From NCBI RefSeq assembly GCF_036099295.1, contig NZ_CP107976.1, positions 5,766,001 through 5,830,000 of the forward strand: a DNA stretch of 64,000 nucleotides. Reading direction: 5' to 3'. Positions 59,966-64,000 of this stretch are shown here, piece after piece. The stretch comes from Streptomyces sp. NBC_00358 (GTDB lineage Bacteria > Actinomycetota > Actinomycetes > Streptomycetales > Streptomycetaceae). The translations under genes and the position numbers were made by a program. The notes beneath the pieces are model-generated. The model did not search any database, was not told the origin of the DNA, and was given only the letters and a program-made list of their open reading frames with translations. Numbering within the stretch: position 1 is the stretch's first letter; each line of letters begins with the position of its first letter.

Positions 59966-60925
59966 ATGCACACCGTGGCCGTACTGGCACTCGACCAGGT
60001 CATCCCGTTCGACCTCGCCGCCCCGATCGACACCTTCGGCTGGGCCCGGCTGCCCGACGGCCGGCCCGCGTACCGGACCCGGGTGTGCTCGGTCGCGGCG
60101 GACACGGAGGTGAGCGCAGGCGCCTTCACCCTGCGCGCCCCCTACGGTCTGGAGGCGCTGGCCGACGCGGACACGATCGTCCTGCCCGGTGTCGCGGACC
60201 CGTCCGCCCCGCTCCCGCCGGGCGTCGCGGAGGCGCTGCGCGCGGCGGCCGCGAACGGCACCCGGATCGCCTCGATCTGCGTCGGCGCCTTCGTCCTCGC
60301 CGCCACCGGCCTGCTGGACGGACTGCGCGCGACCACGCACTGGGTCGCGGCCCGGGAACTGGCGGCCAGGTACCCGGCGGTGACCGTCGACCCGAACGTC
60401 CTGTACGTGGACAACGGCCAGTTGCTCACCTCGGCGGGCGCGGCGGCGGCCCTGGACATGTGCCTGCACATGATCCGCAAGGACCACGGCTCGGCGGTCG
60501 CCGCGCACGCCGCCCGGCTGTCCGTCATGCCCCTCGAACGGGAGGGCGGCCAGGCCCAGTTCATCGTCCACACCCAGCCGCCGGTACCGGCCGGCACGAC
60601 CATGGAGCCGCTCCTCGACTGGCTGGAGGAGAACGCGGAACGGGAGCTGACCCTGGAGGACATCGCCGGCCACGCCGGAATGAGCACCCGCACCCTCAAC
60701 CGCCGCTTCCGCGAACAGACCGGCACGACACCGCTCCAGTGGCTGCACCGGGCCCGGGTGCGACGCGCCCAGTACCTCCTGGAGACGACGACGTACCCGG
60801 TCGAACGCATCGCCGCCCAGGCGGGATTCGGCTCACCGACGGCATTCCGGGAACGCTTCAAGCGGGTGGTGGGAACGAGCCCGTACGCGTATCGGCGGGC
60901 GTTCCGGGGAGTGGGATCTCCCTGA
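59966..60925 (+). CDS. GlxA/FtrA-like regulator: DJ-1/PfpI domain plus AraC HTH
   Basis: The 319-aa protein has an N-terminal DJ-1/PfpI-like domain (about 1-190) with the nucleophile elbow ASICVGAFVLA (Cys near 112) and a C-terminal AraC-type double HTH (about 215-310: LTLEDIAGHAGMSTRTLNRRF and PVERIAAQAGFGSPTAFRERF). The DJ-1 domain usually senses the effector. It is divergent from a membrane protein gene. No Shine-Dalgarno (leaderless). Confidence 0.92.
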   Translation: MHTVAVLALDQVIPFDLAAPIDTFGWARLPDGRPAYRTRVCSVAADTEVSAGAFTLRAPYGLEALADADTIVLPGVADPSAPLPPGVAEALRAAAANGTRIASICVGAFVLAATGLLDGLRATTHWVAARELAARYPAVTVDPNVLYVDNGQLLTSAGAAAALDMCLHMIRKDHGSAVAAHAARLSVMPLEREGGQAQFIVHTQPPVPAGTTMEPLLDWLEENAERELTLEDIAGHAGMSTRTLNRRFREQTGTTPLQWLHRARVRRAQYLLETTTYPVERIAAQAGFGSPTAFRERFKRVVGTSPYAYRRAFRGVGSP

Positions 60926-60948
60926 GGCGAGGGCGCGGCGTCGCCCGC

Positions 60949-61251
60949 TCAGGCCTGCCGGTCGGCGACGGCCCAGGAGGCGAGGGCCACGGCCCCGGCG
61001 ACACCGAGGACGGCGGGCCAGGCGCCCACCTTCTTGGCCAGCGGATGCGACCCGGCGAAGGCGGCGACGTAAGCGGCGGTCAGCGCGCCCGCGGCCGTCC
61101 CGCCGGCCTGCTGCTTCCACTGCCGAGCGGCGACCGCCCCGGCGGCGGCCAGCACGACCCCGCCGAGCTGCCGCTTCCTGGTCCAACGGGCGACGCCGTA
61201 CCCACCGACAAGCCCACCGGCGGCCACCACCGCGGTCGGTACCTTCGCCAT
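60949..61251 (-). CDS. Small alanine-rich membrane protein, 100 aa
   Basis: Three to four short hydrophobic segments, Ala/Gly/Val rich (AVVAAGGLVGGYGVA, GGVVLAAAGAVAA, AALTAAYVAAFAG-like region and WPAVLGVAGAVALASW). AAGGAGGCA before the ATG. Family not recognised. Converges with the regulator gene. Confidence 0.68.
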   Translation of the reverse strand: MAKVPTAVVAAGGLVGGYGVARWTRKRQLGGVVLAAAGAVAARQWKQQAGGTAAGALTAAYVAAFAGSHPLAKKVGAWPAVLGVAGAVALASWAVADRQA

Positions 61252-61395
61252 TGCTGCCTCCTTGTTCGTTCCCCGAGGCTAACCCCCGGTCGGAGCCTGA
61301 CGGGCGAGCGGGTGGCCGTGGGGGCCGGGTGAGGCCCGGTCGCTGCTCGGGGCAGCCCCGGACCACTGTCGGTGGTACCCGGTTGAATGGGCCGC

Positions 61396-62115
61396 ATGAC
61401 AGCTCGAGACATCGTCGGCTCCCTGCCCGGCATCGACTCCCTGAGGGATCTCTGCCGATCGATGGCCATGGCCGAGGCGATACTGAACCCCGACGGCGAC
61501 TGCGTCCACTCGTACAGCGCCCGGTGGTCGGAAACCGAGGAAGCGGCCTCGATGAGGAACGGATCCGGCGACGAGTACGACATAGTCTTCGCCCCCGACG
61601 GCGCGTACATACGCGGCTTCGACCACGAGTCCCCCTTGAGCCCGTACCGTCACGAGGACGTGCCGCAGCCCTGGCCCGGCGTGCTGGACGCGGTGCCCGA
61701 GACCTTCCGGCGTCACGTCGACGAGCCTGCCTTCACGGACGAGAACGGATGCCCCGTGGTGACGGCGTGCCTGTGGCGCGAAGCGGACGCCCCGTCCTGG
61801 GAGAGCGGCCGGATCACCTTCCCCGAAGGCCACCCGGACCCCGACGGCTCGGACTACCTCTTCGAGCTGCTGCTCGACCCGACCCCCGAGGCGTTCCAGG
61901 CGTTCGCGGAGGACTACTACGAGGTGTCGGTGGACATCGAGGCGCTTCGCCATATTTATGCCCTGCGCCCGCTCGGGCTGTCCCTGATCGGCGAACTCAA
62001 TCCCGAGGCATCTGTCCCCGAAGTCGTCGCGGCAGCCCGAGCCATGGGATACCCGCTGGCCGACGACCTGCAGTCGGACGCGCCCTCGACCTGGCGCATC
62101 GGGACCGCGCCTTGA
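61396..62115 (+). CDS. Hypothetical soluble protein, about 239 aa
   Basis: Acidic protein with a YDIVFAPDGAYIRGFDHESP segment and several Trp/Phe/Tyr-rich strands (SGRITFPEGHPDPDGSDYLF). No clear domain. TTGAAT lies 7 nt before the ATG at 61396 (possible leaderless -10); an ATG at 61387 is also in frame. Possibly an immunity-like or unknown adaptor protein. Confidence 0.62.
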   Translation: MTARDIVGSLPGIDSLRDLCRSMAMAEAILNPDGDCVHSYSARWSETEEAASMRNGSGDEYDIVFAPDGAYIRGFDHESPLSPYRHEDVPQPWPGVLDAVPETFRRHVDEPAFTDENGCPVVTACLWREADAPSWESGRITFPEGHPDPDGSDYLFELLLDPTPEAFQAFAEDYYEVSVDIEALRHIYALRPLGLSLIGELNPEASVPEVVAAARAMGYPLADDLQSDAPSTWRIGTAP

Positions 62116-62145
62116 CGGCTGCACGGCGACCGCGTCCACCGATTG

Positions 62146-62361
62146 TCAAAGCTTCAGGGTCTCCTGGGCCAAGGCGCAGAGGAAGGTCTGCCAACTGCGA
62201 CGGCCGACGGTGACGACGAGGCCGGGGTCCTCCTTGGAATCGCGTATCAACGTGTCCTGGCCGACGTGAGCGCATTCGACACACTCGCCGCCGGCACCGT
62301 TGCTGTACGAGGACTTGAACCATGCCGAGCCGGTGGGGACGGCGGATTCTGAAATGCTCAT
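62146..62361 (-). CDS. DUF397 protein
   Basis: The 71-aa protein contains the DUF397 signature WFKSSYSNGAGGECVECA and ends LALAQETLKL-like. Its ATG overlaps the stop of the HTH gene (ATGA). Such proteins always pair with DUF5753 HTH regulators in actinomycetes. Confidence 0.92.
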   Translation of the reverse strand: MSISESAVPTGSAWFKSSYSNGAGGECVECAHVGQDTLIRDSKEDPGLVVTVGRRSWQTFLCALAQETLKL

Positions 62362-63206
62362 CGTGCGTAATCCTTCAGGACCGATTCGATCAACTCTTTG
62401 GAGCGTGGAGGGCTCAGGGCGGCAGCTCTCAGACCGTCGAACGCCCGGGTGTACTCCCGAACATGATGCTCGCCCTCCAGATAGATGGCGTCGGTGATGC
62501 CGTCCCGATACACGATGTCCGGATCCTCCGGGTCGGGAAACCCGAGCATCGTGAACGACCCGGTGGCCGGATAGGTACCTGAGTCGAAGGGCAGGACCTG
62601 CAATGTCACGGACGGCAACTCGACTGCCTTCAGGACGCGTTCGAGCTGCTCACACATCAGGGCCCGATCGCCGATGACATTGCGGAGAGTGCCTTCGTTC
62701 ACGATGAACCAGGCGTCCGGACCGTCGGGCCGAGTGAGCATGGACTGCCGCTCCAGCCTGACGTGCACCGCACGGTCGATGTCGATGGACGTCATGTGCG
62801 CACCGGTCCTGTGGAGTTCGGAGGCGTACGCCGTGGTCTGCATGAGACCGGGCAGCAACTCGCACTGGTACTGGCGGAACGTGGACGCGTCCTGCTCCAG
62901 ACCGATGTAGATCGAGAACCAGTCGGGGACTCCGGAACCGTGTGCCTGCCACCAACCGCGAGTTCTGGCCTGTCGGGCCAGCGACTTCAGGAACTCACGC
63001 AACTCGTCACTGGTGGCGTAGAACCGGCACAGGACATCGACGTCGGACGGCTGGACCCTGCCACTGCCCGTCTCCATCCGATTGACCTTGGAGCCACTCC
63101 AGTCCAGCGCCTCGCCGACCTGTGCGCAGGTCAGCTCGCTCCGCTCACGGAGCTTCTTCAGCTCGATCGAGAGACGTCGACGTCGTGCAGTCGGTGAACC
63201 GGCCAT
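62358..63206 (-). CDS. XRE-family HTH regulator with DUF5753
   Basis: The 282-aa protein has an N-terminal HTH_31-type domain (about 12-72; ELTCAQVGEALDWSGSKVNRME) and a DUF5753 ligand/partner domain (about 95-275; GLEQDASTFRQYQCELLPGL, ...LQVLPFDSGTYPATGSFTML). GAGAGGGG precedes the ATG. With DUF397 and the divergent ATP-binding protein it forms the well-known WhiJ/AbaA-like regulatory set that influences development. Confidence 0.93.
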   Translation of the reverse strand: MAGSPTARRRRLSIELKKLRERSELTCAQVGEALDWSGSKVNRMETGSGRVQPSDVDVLCRFYATSDELREFLKSLARQARTRGWWQAHGSGVPDWFSIYIGLEQDASTFRQYQCELLPGLMQTTAYASELHRTGAHMTSIDIDRAVHVRLERQSMLTRPDGPDAWFIVNEGTLRNVIGDRALMCEQLERVLKAVELPSVTLQVLPFDSGTYPATGSFTMLGFPDPEDPDIVYRDGITDAIYLEGEHHVREYTRAFDGLRAAALSPPRSKELIESVLKDYAR

Positions 63207-63406
63207 CCCAACCCCTCTCTTGGTAACGGGCGTTCAGTCTTTCGCCAAGGGGTGTGCTTGCCAATCACTCGGAAGTGGGAATCCCGCCGTGCACATTGCA
63301 CAGCGGGATGTGCTCGCTCCATTCTGGTGCGCGGCGCAACTCCTTGTGAGAGTTGCGTGACGCTCCGTTGGTCGTGTGGAGATGGCGTGCGACGAGAGAG
63401 GTCTTC

Positions 63407-64000
63407 GTGATCCGAGAAACGTGTATGTCCCGAAAGCCGTGGGACCTGGACTTCACCGCGGAACCCGAGGAAGTGGCCGCTCTGCGCCGCATCATGCGAC
63501 TGCACCTGGGGGTCTGGGGCCTGCACGAGGTCACCGACGCGGCTCAGCTCTGTGTGAGTGAGCTGGTATCCAACATCATCAAACATGTGGGGGCGGGCGC
63601 CCCGGCCACACTCGCTGTCTCGATGAACGGCACCCGTCTCCGCATCGAGTTGCACGATCCGGACACGCAGGCCCAGCCCGTCCTCGTCGAGGCGGGTTCC
63701 GACTGCGAGGCCGGGCGAGGTATGGCCATCGTCGACGCGATCGCCGACCGTTGGGGTGTCCTGCTGCGCGCCGACCGAAAGGTGACATGGTGCGAATTGG
63801 CGACGGGATCGAACACGTCGAACGGTTACGTGGACGGAGCTGCGGTCGCGCGGGCCGAAGCTCTTCTGAGTCTCCGTGAAGCCACAGGATCGGTTTGTGA
63901 TGGGACCCCGAACAGACTGAGCAGGACGCTCGCGGCAGAGGCGGCGAGCGACGTCATTGTCGATGTCCTCCATTGGCTGCGCGCACGGGACTGCGACGAG
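63407..64000 (+). CDS. ATP-binding protein of the GHKL type, anti-sigma-like (3' partial)
   Basis: The frame runs off the right edge with no stop (198 codons seen). The start is GTG 63407, with GAGAGG about 6 bases upstream (first residues VIRETCMSRKPWDLDFTAEP). The HATPase N-box is in LCVSELVSNIIKHVG and the G-box in GRGMAIVDAIADRWGV, so it is a GHKL kinase-like domain as in anti-sigma factors. It is divergent from the XRE-DUF397 pair, the usual neighbour. The remaining C-terminal part is outside the window. Confidence 0.9.
   Translation, partial: MIRETCMSRKPWDLDFTAEPEEVAALRRIMRLHLGVWGLHEVTDAAQLCVSELVSNIIKHVGAGAPATLAVSMNGTRLRIELHDPDTQAQPVLVEAGSDCEAGRGMAIVDAIADRWGVLLRADRKVTWCELATGSNTSNGYVDGAAVARAEALLSLREATGSVCDGTPNRLSRTLAAEAASDVIVDVLHWLRARDCDE

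Noticed and set aside
1..64000. Mobile element or genomic island
   Set aside because: No transposase, integrase or composition change was found; the gene order is of core type throughout.

Overview
The window is chromosomal DNA from a Streptomyces-type actinomycete. The evidence is very high G+C with G/C-rich third codon positions, many GTG starts and GTGA/ATGA stop-start overlaps, and typical Streptomyces families: an SsgA-like sporulation protein, the HTH-DUF5753/DUF397/ATP-binding trio, DasR-type operators, the mec-cysO-cysM cluster, DUF1707, DUF445 and DUF2017. Both ends cut through genes. I see no insertion sequence, prophage, CRISPR array, rRNA or biosynthetic gene cluster. This reads as conserved core chromosome.

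Layout. 0-3.7 kb: end of a xanthine-dehydrogenase-like operon (2Fe-2S subunit, molybdopterin subunit, small membrane protein) whose large subunit lacks the usual active-site motifs. 3.9-6.1 kb: a two-repeat SUKH-4 protein and an anchored extracytoplasmic protein. 6.2-12.5 kb: tRNA-Cys, an MFS exporter, a probable frameshifted small gene, an SF2 helicase, an IclR regulator, a secreted Lon-like protease and a 62-aa protein. 12.6-17.2 kb: an ArsR-type regulator and a four-gene osmoprotectant ABC transporter. 17.2-23 kb: an Lrp regulator divergent from hpd, a TPR protein, a GlcD-like FAD oxidase and ssgG. 23-29.4 kb: two RDD membrane proteins, a small membrane protein, an M6 metalloprotease and a conserved hypothetical. 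29.4-32.6 kb: NAD salvage (pncA, pncB) divergent from clpS-DUF2017. 33-36.6 kb: an amino-acid permease, then mec, a cysteine-containing leader peptide, cysO and cysM. 36.7-41.5 kb: a membrane-anchored PemK/MazF-like protein, an MBL hydrolase and the GlcNAc PTS genes nagE2, nagE1 and nagF under dre operators. 41.6-46 kb: rph, a lipoprotein, rdgB, tRNA-Leu, a guanidinium-type SMR exporter behind a guanidine-III riboswitch candidate, a GroES-like protein, DUF3618 and bcp. 46-54 kb: a bifunctional penicillin-binding protein, a three-gene ABC-2 transporter, a DUF1707 envelope protein and an SGNH hydrolase. 54-64 kb: DUF445, an MFS transporter, small membrane and VOC proteins, a GlxA-like regulator divergent from a membrane protein, and the HTH-DUF397/ATPase trio running off the right edge.

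How genes work together. Mec, CysO and CysM form a protein-bound sulfur route to cysteine, probably under cysteine-sensing leader-peptide control. NagE1/NagE2 (EIIC) and NagF (EIIB) import GlcNAc, with DasR sites at both transcription starts. PncA and PncB convert nicotinamide to nicotinate mononucleotide. ClpS hands N-degron substrates to ClpAP/ClpCP. RdgB and Rph act in nucleotide-pool and tRNA quality control.

A repeated regulatory theme is leaderless transcription: at least eleven starts lie 6-7 nt after a TANNNT-like -10 hexamer with no Shine-Dalgarno. Intergenic regions often carry short G+C-rich tandem repeats (10-20 bp units) and long perfect hairpin terminators.
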